A stretch of DNA of 24,845 nucleotides from Methylocapsa sp. (GTDB taxonomy: Bacteria > Pseudomonadota > Alphaproteobacteria > Rhizobiales > Beijerinckiaceae), in contig PLUZ01000237.1 of the NCBI GenBank assembly GCA_003162995.1, positions 9,647-34,491 on the forward strand, given 5' to 3'. A program made the position numbers and the translations under genes. Positions 8,834-17,303 of this stretch are shown here, one piece after another; position 1 is the stretch's first letter; every line of letters begins with the position of its first letter. The notes beneath the pieces are model-generated. The model was not told the origin of the DNA and searched no databases. It saw only the letters and a program-made list of their open reading frames with translations.

Positions 8834-9592
8834 ATGAAGCGCGAACGAGTGAAACGCTGGCATAGATTTGCAGCTGTAGGCCTTATTGGCTTCCTCATTG
8901 CTGGGGCTGGCATTGTCTTTTCGGTGCAACCAACTTTGGCGGCGCTGGTCTGTCCACGCTGCTTTGGTTTCGAGCAGCTTTCCGGGGGCGTCTTCGTCGA
9001 TGCCGCGATGCCGGGGCCCCTGCGGGCGCAGCTCGCCAGCGCTATGCGCGAAGGCGAAACGAAGGTCGCTGATTTCTATGGCGAGTTGAGAGCCACGCCC
9101 GAGGTTCTCGCCTGCGCCACCGATAGCTGTTGGCGAGGGCTCGGAGGCAGTGGCGCACAAGGTATCAGCTATGCGAGCGTCGGGTTTCGTCTTGCACCAC
9201 TTGGCATCAATCCCGTCATCGTCGCGCATGAACTTTCGCACATCGAACTGCATGAACGGCTTGGCCTTGTGAAATTCATGGTGGGTGCAATCCCGGCCTG
9301 GTTTGATGAAGGACTCGCGGTGATCGTTTCGGAGGACCCCAGGTACCTTCTTGCCAGCACGGAAAGCGACCGGTGCCGAGTCGATGCCACGGGATCTTTT
9401 CCGATAGCTCCAATGGCATGGACCCGCGCGGCGGGAACCGATCACAACCTCTATGCTCGCGCAGCGTGCCGCGTGCTGCGGTGGATGAGAGCAAACGGAG
9501 GCAACGCCGCAGTGCTGGCTCTCGTTAAGAAGGTCGCCGAGGGTGTGCCTTTCAGCGAAATCTATCACGACCCGGATGAGCGCAAGTCCTAA
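8834..9592 (+). CDS. Exported or membrane-anchored HExxH metallopeptidase, gluzincin-like
   Basis: A 252-residue protein not recognised as a named family. Basic residues followed by a hydrophobic stretch (about 12-37) form a signal peptide or anchor. His132-Glu133 and His136 make the zinc motif HELSH, and Glu159 in [11 protein letters not shown] follows 23 residues after the second histidine, the layout of gluzincins (peptidase MA clan). Four cysteines (in CPRCF and CATDSC) could form disulphides outside the cytoplasm. GGAGAG lies about 8 bases before the ATG. It sits 65 bases after the thiolase and 37 bases before fadJ, all on one strand, so it is probably co-transcribed, yet beta-oxidation has no known need for an exported protease. 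Its substrate is unknown. Confidence 0.8.
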   Translation: MKRERVKRWHRFAAVGLIGFLIAGAGIVFSVQPTLAALVCPRCFGFEQLSGGVFVDAAMPGPLRAQLASAMREGETKVADFYGELRATPEVLACATDSCWRGLGGSGAQGISYASVGFRLAPLGINPVIVAHELSHIELHERLGLVKFMVGAIPAWFDEGLAVIVSEDPRYLLASTESDRCRVDATGSFPIAPMAWTRAAGTDHNLYARAACRVLRWMRANGGNAAVLALVKKVAEGVPFSEIYHDPDERKS

Positions 9593-9629
9593 ACTAGGTC
9601 AAGCTGGGAATGCTGCAGGGGAGAGGCAA

Positions 9630-11840
9630 ATGAATTTTGTAAATTTCCACGTCGAGACGGACTCTGACGGCATTGCCTTGCTGACCTGGGATATGCCGGG
9701 GCGTTCGATGAATGTCATCACGCCCGAGGTTATCGGCGAAATCGAAGCTGTCGTCGATCATGTCGCGGCGGAGGCTTCGATCAAGGGCTGCGTGATTACC
9801 TCTGGCAAAGACAATTTTTCCGGCGGCGCCGATCTTTCCATGTTGCAAAGCGTCGCTGCCGAATATCAAAAGGCGCGGCAAGAGAAAGGCGAAGAGGAAG
9901 CCACAAAGCTCTTTTTCGAGCGCGCAAGACGCCTCTCGCAGGTCTATCGCATGCTCGAAACTTGCGGCAAACCTTTCGCCATTGCGATCAATGGCACCTG
10001 TGTGGGCGGCGCCTTCGAGCTCGCGCTCGCCTGCCATTACCGGGTCATCTCGGATGACGACAAGGCACGGGTGGGGCTGCCTGAGATCAAGGTCGGCCTG
10101 TTTCCGGGCGCGGGCGGCACCCAGCGCATCGCCCGCCTGATGCAGACCGGCGATGCGCTGCAAATGCTTTTCAAGGGCGAGCAGATCAGGCCAAAGGCAG
10201 CCAAGGCGATGAATCTCGTCCATGAGATCGCCCCCGCAGGCGAAATCGTCGCGAAGGCCAAGACCTGGATCACGGCAGGCGGCAAAGGCGTCGCGCCATG
10301 GGACGAGAAAAGCTTCAAGCTTCCTTCCGGAAAAGTGTTTTCGGCCCAAGGTATGATGGTGTGGCCCGCTGCCAATGCCATCTACCGGCGTGAGACGCAT
10401 GACAATTACCCAGCAGCAAAAGCGATTTTGCACAGCGTCTATGAGGGCCTGCAATTGCCTTTTGATTTGGCGCTGCGCGTTGAATCACGATGGTTCGCCA
10501 AGATTCTGCGCTCGCCCGAAGCCGCCGCGATGATCCGCACTCTGTTCCTTTCCATGGGCGAATTGAACAAAGGCGCGCGGCGTCCCGCGCATGTTCCAGC
10601 GACCGCAATTAAGCAGGTCGGCATCCTTGGCGCGGGGTTCATGGGCGCCGGTATTGCCTATGTCACCGCAAGCGCCGGGATGGATGTGGTGCTGATCGAC
10701 CAGGATCAGGCAGCGGCCGATAAGGGCAAGGAGATTTGCAACAAGCTTATCTCGGGGCAAGTGCTCAAAGGCCGCGCGACAGGCGCCGATAAGGAAGCGC
10801 TTCTTGCCAGGATAAAACCCACCGCCGATTACACCGGCCTCGCGGGCGCAGGTCTTGTGATCGAAGCGGTTTTCGAGGATCGCGCGGTTAAGGCCGCCGT
10901 GACACAAAAGGCGCGCGAGGTGCTCCAACCTGGCACGATCTTCGCCTCGAATACCTCGACTCTGCCGATTACCTCGCTTGCACAAACCTATGGCGAGCCT
11001 GAAAATTTTATTGGGATTCATTTTTTTTCGCCGGTAGAAAAAATGCTTCTCGTCGAGGTGATTCTTGGCGAAAAAACCGGGGACCGGGCGCTTGCGACCG
11101 CTTTGGATTATGTTCGCGCGATCAAGAAAACACCCATTGTGGTGCATGATTCGCGCGGCTTTTACGCCAACCGCTGCGTTGGCAATTATATTCGCGAAGG
11201 CCACATTATGCTGCTCGCGGGCGTTCCGCCCGCGATGATCGAGAACGTCGCCAAAATGGCGGGCATGCCGGTTGGGCCGCTCGCCCTCAACGACGAAGTC
11301 GCGCTTGATCTCGCGCTGAAAATCATCGAGGCGGCGAAGCGTGATTTGGGACCGGCGGCGATCGATCCGACGCAGGAAAATTTGCTCAAAACCATGGTCG
11401 TCGAACATGGCCGCTATGGGCGCAAAAACAGCAAGGGCTTTTATGATTATCCAGCGCAAGGCACGAAAACTCTGTGGCCCGGCCTCGACGCGTTTCAATC
11501 AACAAAGCTCGATCCGGATAAGATCGATATCGCCGAACTCAAACAACGCTTTCTCGTGACACAGGCGGTCGAAGCGGCGCGCGTGATCGAGGAAGGCGTC
11601 GTGACGGACCCGCGCGAAGCGGATGTCGGCTCAATCATCGGCTTCGGCTTCGCGCCTTTCAGCGGCGGCACATTGAGTTATATCGATGGAATGGGTGTAG
11701 CCAATTTTGTCGCGCTTTGCGAGCAGCTCCGCCAAAAATTCGGAGATCGTTTCGCACCGCCAAAAATCCTTATCGATATGGCGAAAGCAGACGAAACCTT
11801 CTATGGGCGCTTCGCCGAGCGGATGAAACGCGTCGCATAA
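9630..11840 (+). CDS. fadJ: Bifunctional enoyl-CoA hydratase / 3-hydroxyacyl-CoA dehydrogenase
   Basis: A 736-residue alpha subunit of the fatty-acid oxidation complex, catalysing hydration of enoyl-CoA and NAD-dependent oxidation of 3-hydroxyacyl-CoA. Residues 1 to about 200 are a crotonase fold with the oxyanion stretch FSGGADLSML and both catalytic acids, Glu130 (GGAFELAL) and Glu152 (GLPEIKVG). The NAD site starts at Gly334 (GAGFMGAGIA), the dehydrogenase histidine is His464 (GIHFFSPVEKM), and two C-terminal helical domains follow (about 508-600 and 630-720). The start at ATG 9630 has a strong GGGGAGAGG upstream; the open frame back to 9543 overlaps the peptidase and lacks homology. It closes the cluster and converges on the barrel gene. 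FadB versus FadJ naming is a judgement. Confidence 0.94.
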   Translation: MNFVNFHVETDSDGIALLTWDMPGRSMNVITPEVIGEIEAVVDHVAAEASIKGCVITSGKDNFSGGADLSMLQSVAAEYQKARQEKGEEEATKLFFERARRLSQVYRMLETCGKPFAIAINGTCVGGAFELALACHYRVISDDDKARVGLPEIKVGLFPGAGGTQRIARLMQTGDALQMLFKGEQIRPKAAKAMNLVHEIAPAGEIVAKAKTWITAGGKGVAPWDEKSFKLPSGKVFSAQGMMVWPAANAIYRRETHDNYPAAKAILHSVYEGLQLPFDLALRVESRWFAKILRSPEAAAMIRTLFLSMGELNKGARRPAHVPATAIKQVGILGAGFMGAGIAYVTASAGMDVVLIDQDQAAADKGKEICNKLISGQVLKGRATGADKEALLARIKPTADYTGLAGAGLVIEAVFEDRAVKAAVTQKAREVLQPGTIFASNTSTLPITSLAQTYGEPENFIGIHFFSPVEKMLLVEVILGEKTGDRALATALDYVRAIKKTPIVVHDSRGFYANRCVGNYIREGHIMLLAGVPPAMIENVAKMAGMPVGPLALNDEVALDLALKIIEAAKRDLGPAAIDPTQENLLKTMVVEHGRYGRKNSKGFYDYPAQGTKTLWPGLDAFQSTKLDPDKIDIAELKQRFLVTQAVEAARVIEEGVVTDPREADVGSIIGFGFAPFSGGTLSYIDGMGVANFVALCEQLRQKFGDRFAPPKILIDMAKADETFYGRFAERMKRVA

Positions 11841-11885
11841 GCTTGTCGCAAAACCGGCGCGCGGATTTTCTCAATCTTACCAGAA

Positions 11886-11901
11886 TGTTTCACGTGAAAC
11901 T
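11886..11901. other. parS-like ParB-binding site
   Basis: TGTTTCACGTGAAACT matches the bacterial chromosomal parS consensus TGTTTCACGTGAAACA at 15 of 16 positions, with a perfect 14-bp palindrome at 11887-11900. It lies in the 140-base gap between convergent fadJ and the barrel gene, outside any coding region. ParB loads on such sites and, with ParA and SMC, segregates the origin region. The match is from memory of the consensus; binding is not shown. Confidence 0.8.
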
Positions 11902-11980
11902 TTTTGGTCCGGTTGCGACTCGTTTCCGGTCAAGGATGCTTACAGGGTCGGGAAGCGTCATTGTCCGATGCGCAAGCGGT

Positions 11981-12865
11981 TTAGTATTTTGCGACAACCG
12001 GCGCCGCGAGCGGCGACAACCAATCGAATTTATAGTTCAACCCAACGCGCCCGATATGATACATCGTACGCGTATTGAAATCGACCGTTGATCCGAACGC
12101 CGGTGTAAACAGGACCGCGCGCGAATTTATGAATTCATATAGATATTCGGCCTTCACCGTAAAGTGTGAGTCGATGGCATATTCGAGGCCGATGCCGAAG
12201 GCCCCGACATGCGGAAATACGCCGGTGCGCGTCTCGGTTATCGACCCGGTGGTGAAGAGTGCTGGCGTGGCGAGGCTATAATAAGTCTCCGTCGTTGCGT
12301 AGGTGAAGCCGGCAGTCAAATAGGGCAGAAACCGGCCCCACGCATAGCCGAGGCGGACCCGGGCCGTGCCAAAATCCTCGAATTTGGAGCCGAAGGTGGC
12401 GGTGACCGGCGCACCGAAGAAAAGTGTGCCGGTGGCGGTCGTCTGACCCCTTATGCCAGACACGTCTGAATCGATTTCAAAGCCGGTGACGATGTGGAAG
12501 AACGGAAGCTCGTAATTATACCCGGCCTGAATGCCCCCGAATGGTCCGGTCGCCGTGATGCCGTTCCTCCCGGCAACAAAGTTGTTTGGCTCCAACACGT
12601 TGATGGAATACGGAAAAGCGAAATGATCAATCCCGCCACCGACGTTGACGCCGGCATAAAAACCAGTCCAACTGAATTCGGCGGGCGGTGGCGGTTGAAA
12701 AACCGGCGGTTCTATTTTGGAAGGTAAATCGGCCGCACGGACAGGCCCGGCAACTGCCGCAAGGGCGATGCACAAAAAAACCTTCGCGAGGTAATTCCCG
12801 CCTCGGTGCCTGTGGATGAAAGAGGCGGCCTTCCCTGTCAAGTGCAATCTGGTGCGGATGCTCAC
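11981..12865 (-). CDS. Outer membrane beta-barrel protein, Omp25/31-like
   Basis: A 294-residue outer membrane protein of the small porin-like family common in Rhizobiales. An N-terminal export signal (hydrophobic VFLCIALAAVAGPVRA, cleavage around residue 44-45) is followed by a Pro-rich linker and the family's barrel start FSWTGFYAGVNVGGG. Alternating strands follow (GGIQAGYNYEL, ARVRLGYAWGRFLPYLTAGF, GIGLEYAIDSHFTVKAEYLY), and it ends in an aromatic residue (VVAKY), as barrels recognised by BamA do. The start is GTG at 12865 with GGAG about 9 bases upstream; it gives a rather long n-region of the signal, so a later start is possible. Family members anchor the envelope or act as surface antigens; no specific function is evident. 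Confidence 0.9.
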   Translation of the reverse strand: MSIRTRLHLTGKAASFIHRHRGGNYLAKVFLCIALAAVAGPVRAADLPSKIEPPVFQPPPPAEFSWTGFYAGVNVGGGIDHFAFPYSINVLEPNNFVAGRNGITATGPFGGIQAGYNYELPFFHIVTGFEIDSDVSGIRGQTTATGTLFFGAPVTATFGSKFEDFGTARVRLGYAWGRFLPYLTAGFTYATTETYYSLATPALFTTGSITETRTGVFPHVGAFGIGLEYAIDSHFTVKAEYLYEFINSRAVLFTPAFGSTVDFNTRTMYHIGRVGLNYKFDWLSPLAAPVVAKY

Positions 12866-13458
12866 GAAGGTTCACTCCAATTATCCAGGTCTTACTGACC
12901 TATAAAATCCTCGGAGTGACCCGTGCGCAAGTTTTGCGTAAGTTTCTAATGGTGAAATGCATCAGCTGTTGCAAAATTGGCACTGCCACTGCTCAGCACT
13001 TAGCACTTTTACTCTTGGCACCTTGTAACCGCCATGCGGTCATCCGTATCGAGATCAGTGCGCGGTTGGCGGCGCCAAAACGGCAAAGTATCAAAATCTC
13101 AAAAGGCGATAAAGTCTCATAGTCTTAAGAAAAGTTAAGAGTTCTCCGATCAGATCAGGAACCAAACAAACCGGTAGAGACAATGAGCGATCGCGCTTTA
13201 AGCGCTCATGGTCTGCCTTGGCTTAAATCAAGGCACGGCGGCGAGACGGTTCCCGCGCCGTGGATTTGAACATAGGCGCAAATGGCAGCGGTAACTAAGA
13301 CTTTAATGATTTCACTCTGAAAACGTTCTGCTCCCAAGCGGGTCGTTCGCATGGGGACCGGTCGACCTTGGCTGCTCCGGCCAAGAGGCCTACCCTTTCC
13401 CTGTGCACATAGCGAAAGTGGTGGTCGAAATTCGTGAGCCCACCGGCTATTCTCCGGT
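12866..13458. other. 593-base intergenic region upstream of recJ
   Basis: No convincing gene was found. The left 60 bases should hold the leader and promoter of the barrel gene. Positions 13183-13261 carry three consecutive perfect hairpins, listed separately. A weak plus frame at 12916-13122 has no recognisable likeness to anything. The stretch 13262-13458 shows no clear signal apart from leading into recJ. Confidence 0.5.
13183..13261. ncRNA. Possible structured RNA: three consecutive hairpins
   Basis: Stem 1: ATGAGCG (13183-13189) with CGCTCAT (13203-13209). Stem 2: TGCCTTG (13214-13220) with CAAGGCA (13229-13235), 8-base loop. Stem 3: ACGGCG (13235-13240) with CGCCGT (13256-13261). All are perfect. 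No T run follows, and no known RNA family was recognised; the strand is undetermined. Confidence 0.35.
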
Positions 13459-15264
13459 ATGAGCGAATCGCTGCTGGCCTGCCCACCCCGCGCGTTTCTT
13501 GGAGTCGAGCGCTCCGTGCTAGGGCGTCCGTGGCGCGGCCGGCTCGATGCCGCGGGCGAGGCGTGCGCGCTAGCGATTGCGCAAATTCATGGAACCGGCG
13601 ATCTCTTGTCCCGCATTCTTGCCGGACGCGGCGTCACGCCGGACACCGCGCAAGACTATCTCGACCCAACGCTGCGAAACCTGTTGCCTGACCCTTACTC
13701 CTTGAAGGGCATGGAGGCGGCAGCTTGCCGCATAGCGGAAGCGGTAGAGTGCGGCGAAAGGATTGCGATTTTCGGAGATTATGACGTCGATGGCGCTGCC
13801 TCCTCGGCGCTGCTTTACGATTATCTCCGCGGCTGCGGCACACCTTGCGTGATCTATATTCCGGACCGGATTTTTGAAGGCTACGGCCCCAACACGGAGG
13901 CAATCCAAACCCTTGCGCGCGATGGCGCGAAGCTTTTGATCACGGTGGATTGCGGGACGGCGAGTCATGTGCCGCTCTCCGAGGCGGCAAGGCTCGGCCT
14001 CGACCCGATTGTACTCGATCATCATCAGGCACCGGAGATTTTGCCAAAAGCAATCGTCGTCAACCCAAACCGGCAGGACGATCTTTCCGGTCTCGGCCAG
14101 CTTTGCGCGGCGGGGGTCGTTTTCATGACGCTTGTCGCGGTGCAGCGTTGTCTGCGCGATCGCGGCTTTTTTTCGCCCGCCAGGCCACCGCCAGACCTTC
14201 TTGCTGGGCTCGATCTCGTTGCGCTTGCCACCGTTGCCGATGTCGCGCCATTGACCGGGTTGAACCGCGCCTTCGTCGCCAAGGGGCTTGCCTTGATGCA
14301 CGCGCGGGAGCGCCCCGGTCTCAAAATCTTGCTCGACATCGCAGGGCTTGTGGGTCCGCCAACCCCCTATCATCTCGGTTTTCTGATTGGCCCGCGCATC
14401 AATGCCGGGGGAAGGATCGGCGATGCCGCGCTTGGCGCCAGGCTCTTAACTCTGGCCGATCCGCTGGAAGCCCGGCAAATCGCCGAAGACCTCGACCGGC
14501 TCAATCGCGAACGTCAGGAGCTGGAACGTGCCACCCTTAACGCGGCCGAGGCCGAAGTGCTGGCAGGCCCTAGTCTTGAAAATTCCGCCGCCATCGTCGT
14601 CGCGGGCGAAGGCTGGCATCCAGGCATTGCCGGGCTGATCGCCTCGCGCCTCAAGGAGAAATTCCGGCGTCCGGCATTCGCGATTGCTTTCGACACAAAT
14701 GCAATCGGCACCGGGTCCGGCCGCTCGATTTCGGGTGTCGATCTAGGCCGTGTGGTGCGCGCGGCGGTCGACGCCGGGATTCTCGCCAAGGGCGGCGGCC
14801 ATGCGATGGCGGCTGGCATCACTCTCGCGCGGGAACGGCTCAGCGATTTCAGGGAATTCCTCGAAGCAAACCTCGCCGCTCCGGTTGCTGCCGCGCGAAG
14901 CGGCGAAACATTGTTGATCGACGCGGCGCTGACCGCGGCCGGTGCCAATCCAGCTTTGCTCGTCGGCATCGCGCGCGGAGGTCCCTATGGCGCGAGCAAT
15001 CCCGAACCCGTTTTTGCCTTGCCAGCGCATCGCCTTCTCGATGTTGTCAACGTCGGCAACGGCCATGTACGGCTGCGCGCGGAGGCCGGCGATGGAAGCA
15101 AAATAGACGGCATCGCGTTTCGCGCCGCCGCCGAGCCGCTGGGCCAAGCGCTTCACGCCGCGCGAGACACCACCGTTCATCTTGCGGGAACCTTGGCGGC
15201 GGATCGCTTCGGCGGTAGGGACCGGATGCAATTGAGGCTGCTCGATTTTGCCCCGGCATCCTAG
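13459..15264 (+). CDS. recJ: Single-stranded-DNA-specific exonuclease RecJ
   Basis: A 601-residue 5'-3' exonuclease for single-stranded DNA, used in recombination and mismatch repair. The DHH phosphoesterase core is complete: FGDYDVDG (Asp107, Asp109, Asp111), Asp164 in TVDCGT, and Asp187-His188-His189 in VLDHHQ. The DHHA1 part follows with GGGHAMAAG (445-453), and the C-terminal OB-like domain completes a normal family length. The N-terminus PPRAFLGVERSVLGRPW is typical of Rhizobiales RecJ, supporting ATG 13459 although the upstream ribosome binding site is weak. It stands alone between a long gap and an IS remnant. Confidence 0.96.
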   Translation: MSESLLACPPRAFLGVERSVLGRPWRGRLDAAGEACALAIAQIHGTGDLLSRILAGRGVTPDTAQDYLDPTLRNLLPDPYSLKGMEAAACRIAEAVECGERIAIFGDYDVDGAASSALLYDYLRGCGTPCVIYIPDRIFEGYGPNTEAIQTLARDGAKLLITVDCGTASHVPLSEAARLGLDPIVLDHHQAPEILPKAIVVNPNRQDDLSGLGQLCAAGVVFMTLVAVQRCLRDRGFFSPARPPPDLLAGLDLVALATVADVAPLTGLNRAFVAKGLALMHARERPGLKILLDIAGLVGPPTPYHLGFLIGPRINAGGRIGDAALGARLLTLADPLEARQIAEDLDRLNRERQELERATLNAAEAEVLAGPSLENSAAIVVAGEGWHPGIAGLIASRLKEKFRRPAFAIAFDTNAIGTGSGRSISGVDLGRVVRAAVDAGILAKGGGHAMAAGITLARERLSDFREFLEANLAAPVAAARSGETLLIDAALTAAGANPALLVGIARGGPYGASNPEPVFALPAHRLLDVVNVGNGHVRLRAEAGDGSKIDGIAFRAAAEPLGQALHAARDTTVHLAGTLAADRFGGRDRMQLRLLDFAPAS

Positions 15265-15335
15265 ATCATGAATTCATAAAAAGGATTCCCGAATCGGCAG
15301 GAGGATGCTTCACTCTTCAGATCATGGAGGTTGAT

Positions 15336-15840
15336 ATGGCGCGTTTTGATCTGACGGATTTCGAGTGGCCAGTGATTCAAGCCTTGCTGCCGAACCAGCC
15401 GCGCGGCGTCGCGCGGCTGGAAGACCGGCGTGTGTGAAACGGGATATTCTGGCGGCTGCGGATTGGCGCGCCTTGGGCTGATATTCCGGAGCGCTACGGC
15501 CCGCACACCACCTGCGTGAACCGCTTCAATAGGTGGCGCAAGGCGGGTGTTTTGGGAGGGGCAGACCCTTCTGGCCGACAGCGCCTATGACAGCGGCAAG
15601 CTGCGGCAAAGCCGCAATGAACGGAGCGCATGGGCCAATATCGAGCCCCTGCCAAACCGCAAGAACGTGCTGACCTTCAGCCCATTCCTCTATCGATACA
15701 GAAACCTCTTCGAGCGTTTCTTCAATAATCAAGCACTGCCGCGCTGTGGCCACGCGCTATGACAAAAGACCTGAAAACGTCCTCGCCGGAGTCAAACTCG
15801 CCTCACTCAGAATCCGGATGCGGTTTAATGAGTCGATGAC
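15336..15840 (+). pseudogene. Decayed IS5-family transposase
   Basis: Three fragments read as one IS5-type (IS427/IS1031-like) transposase. Fragment 1 begins MARFDLTDFEWPVIQALLP and runs to a TGA at 15435-15437; the same frame goes on with [20 protein letters not shown], so the stop is a point nonsense change, probably of a Leu codon. At about 15550 a large internal deletion removes roughly the middle third, including the first catalytic Asp, and shifts the frame. Fragment 2 has [10 protein letters not shown], the second-Asp region, and YRNLFERFF with the catalytic Glu. A further one-base shift near 15730 leads into VATRYDK and RIRMRFNES. No clear terminal inverted repeats or target duplications were found, so the element borders are unknown. 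It is not functional. Confidence 0.88.
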
Positions 15841-16032
15841 CGAGTGGAGAATCGAAAGCTCTGCTTGTGATGTCCGTTATTAGCTCAAAGTGGAGCAAAT
15901 AAACCAACCCCAGACCACGGTCCAGTCAAACGAATCATGGATTCAAGTATATTGCTTTCGCAGATGCGGCTGGGCCATACCGGCAAGATCATCGCCGCCA
16001 CGCGCAGGAGCGCCGCCCGTTTGAGGTGGTTG
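15841..16032. other. Non-coding stretch after the IS remnant
   Basis: About 190 bases between the transposase remnant and the end of gpt. On the minus strand a frame reads roughly HLKRAALLRVAAMILPVWPS before stopping, which looks protein-like but has no start and is in a different frame from gpt. It may be a leftover of another gene or element; I could not identify it. Confidence 0.3.
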
Positions 16033-16521
16033 TCACCCCTGCCCCGGCCCAGCAATCGGTGCCTGAAAACTCAAGCCCAGGTCCCACGGAAAATAGATCC
16101 AGGTGTCCTGCGATACCTCGGTGATAAACGTGTCCACGAGGGGACGTCCGAGTGGCTTTGCATAGACTGTCGCGACATGCGCCTTGGGCAAAACCGCACG
16201 AATGAGTTTGACCGTCGCGCCCGTATCGGCAAGATCATCGATCACGAGTAGACCCTCGCCGGCGTCCCGCGCGGTCTCGGGCATAACGCTTTTCAGAACT
16301 TTGACTTCGCCCTGGATTTTCTCTCTGGCGTAGCTCGCCACGCAGAATGTATCGATGATCCGCATATCGAGCTCGCGCGCGACGATCGCGGCCGGCACCA
16401 AGCCGCCCCTGGTGATCGCCACCATGCCGGAAAAGCGCTCCGGGCCGGAGAGCCGCCAGGCGAGCGCCCGCGCATCGCGGTGAAACTGATCCCAGGAGAC
16501 ATGAAAGGCCTTTTCGGTCAT
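16033..16521 (-). CDS. gpt: Xanthine-guanine phosphoribosyltransferase
   Basis: A 162-residue type I phosphoribosyltransferase that converts xanthine or guanine plus PRPP to the nucleotide, for purine salvage. The PRPP loop is [13 protein letters not shown] (91-103), and the early loop [18 protein letters not shown] (35-52) is the pyrophosphate-binding element of this subfamily. The ending [10 protein letters not shown] matches Gpt, where the Trp stacks near the base, and the length is close to the family norm. It lies 35 bases downstream of the CinA-like gene on the same strand and is probably co-transcribed with it. Confidence 0.93.
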   Translation of the reverse strand: MTEKAFHVSWDQFHRDARALAWRLSGPERFSGMVAITRGGLVPAAIVARELDMRIIDTFCVASYAREKIQGEVKVLKSVMPETARDAGEGLLVIDDLADTGATVKLIRAVLPKAHVATVYAKPLGRPLVDTFITEVSQDTWIYFPWDLGLSFQAPIAGPGQG

Positions 16522-16556
16522 GACGTTTTGCGGCTCTGCGGGACCTTCATACGCGG

Positions 16557-17303
16557 TCAGGCCCGCGCCTTGGCGAGCTCTGTTAGCATAGATTTGATTG
16601 CTGCCGCAGCCGAGGCAAGCTTTGTTTTGTCCTTGCCGCGGACCACGAGCTCATTATGAAAGCCGCCGTCGCGGAAAGCCGGATAGGAGCCGATCGAAAG
16701 CTCCGGGTAGGCGGCGGCGATTTCGCCGAGCGGTGCAGCATAGGCGCCCTCCGGCAGACGGCCCGCCGCAATCGTCTCGACGATGACCGGCGTGCCGGTC
16801 GCAAGCTTCGGCCCGACCTCGTCGAGCATCGCTCGCATGATCGCGGGAACGCCCGCCATCACAATGACATTGCCGATCCAAAAGCCGGGTGCCGCCGAAA
16901 TTCTGTTCTTCACAAGCTCGGCACCATGCGGGATGCGCGCCATCCGGCGGCGCGCCTCGTTTAAATCCTCCGGCTTAATGCGTTCGAGCAGGAGATATAT
17001 CACGCGCGGATCTTCCGAAATTTCGACGCCGAGCGCCGCCGCTATCGCATCGGCGGTGATGTCGTCATGCGTCGGGCCGATGCCGCCGGTCGTGAAAAGA
17101 TAATCGTAACGCGGGCGCAGCGCATTGACCGCCGCGACAATCTCAGCGGTGACATCAGGGACCACGCGCGCCTCGCGGAGATCGATGCCGATCTTGCTCA
17201 GATAATCGGCGATATAGGAGATGTTCTGGTCCTTCGTGCGGCCGGACAGGATCTCGTCGCCTATGATAAGGACCGCCGCCGTGACGGATGCCGCTTGCGT
17301 CAT
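16557..17303 (-). CDS. CinA-like molybdopterin-binding (MoCF) domain protein
   Basis: A 248-residue protein consisting of one MoaB/Mog-type domain and a C-terminal tail. Visible motifs are [12 protein letters not shown] (14-25) and [11 protein letters not shown] (71-81), the signature shared by CinA N-domains and molybdopterin-binding proteins. It lacks the C-terminal PncC amidohydrolase domain of full-length CinA, which is normal for the short family found in alphaproteobacteria, often annotated as competence/damage-inducible protein A. Full-length CinA N-domains act on nucleotide pyrophosphates such as ADP-ribose; whether this one does is unknown. ATG 17303 has GGAAGAG 4-5 bases upstream. 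Next to gpt it may belong to nucleotide salvage, but that is inference. Confidence 0.88.
   Translation of the reverse strand: MTQAASVTAAVLIIGDEILSGRTKDQNISYIADYLSKIGIDLREARVVPDVTAEIVAAVNALRPRYDYLFTTGGIGPTHDDITADAIAAALGVEISEDPRVIYLLLERIKPEDLNEARRRMARIPHGAELVKNRISAAPGFWIGNVIVMAGVPAIMRAMLDEVGPKLATGTPVIVETIAAGRLPEGAYAAPLGEIAAAYPELSIGSYPAFRDGGFHNELVVRGKDKTKLASAAAAIKSMLTELAKARA

Noticed and set aside
8630..9568. 312-codon minus-strand frame over the metallopeptidase gene
   Set aside because: The plus frame has a signal peptide, the zinc motif and a ribosome binding site; the minus translation has no recognisable feature.
10485..11498. 337-codon minus-strand frame inside fadJ
   Set aside because: Shadow of the fadJ coding frame, low-complexity His/Arg-rich translation without domains.
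12916..13122. 68-codon plus frame in the recJ upstream gap
   Set aside because: GTG start without a binding site, Cys-rich odd composition, no likeness to known proteins.
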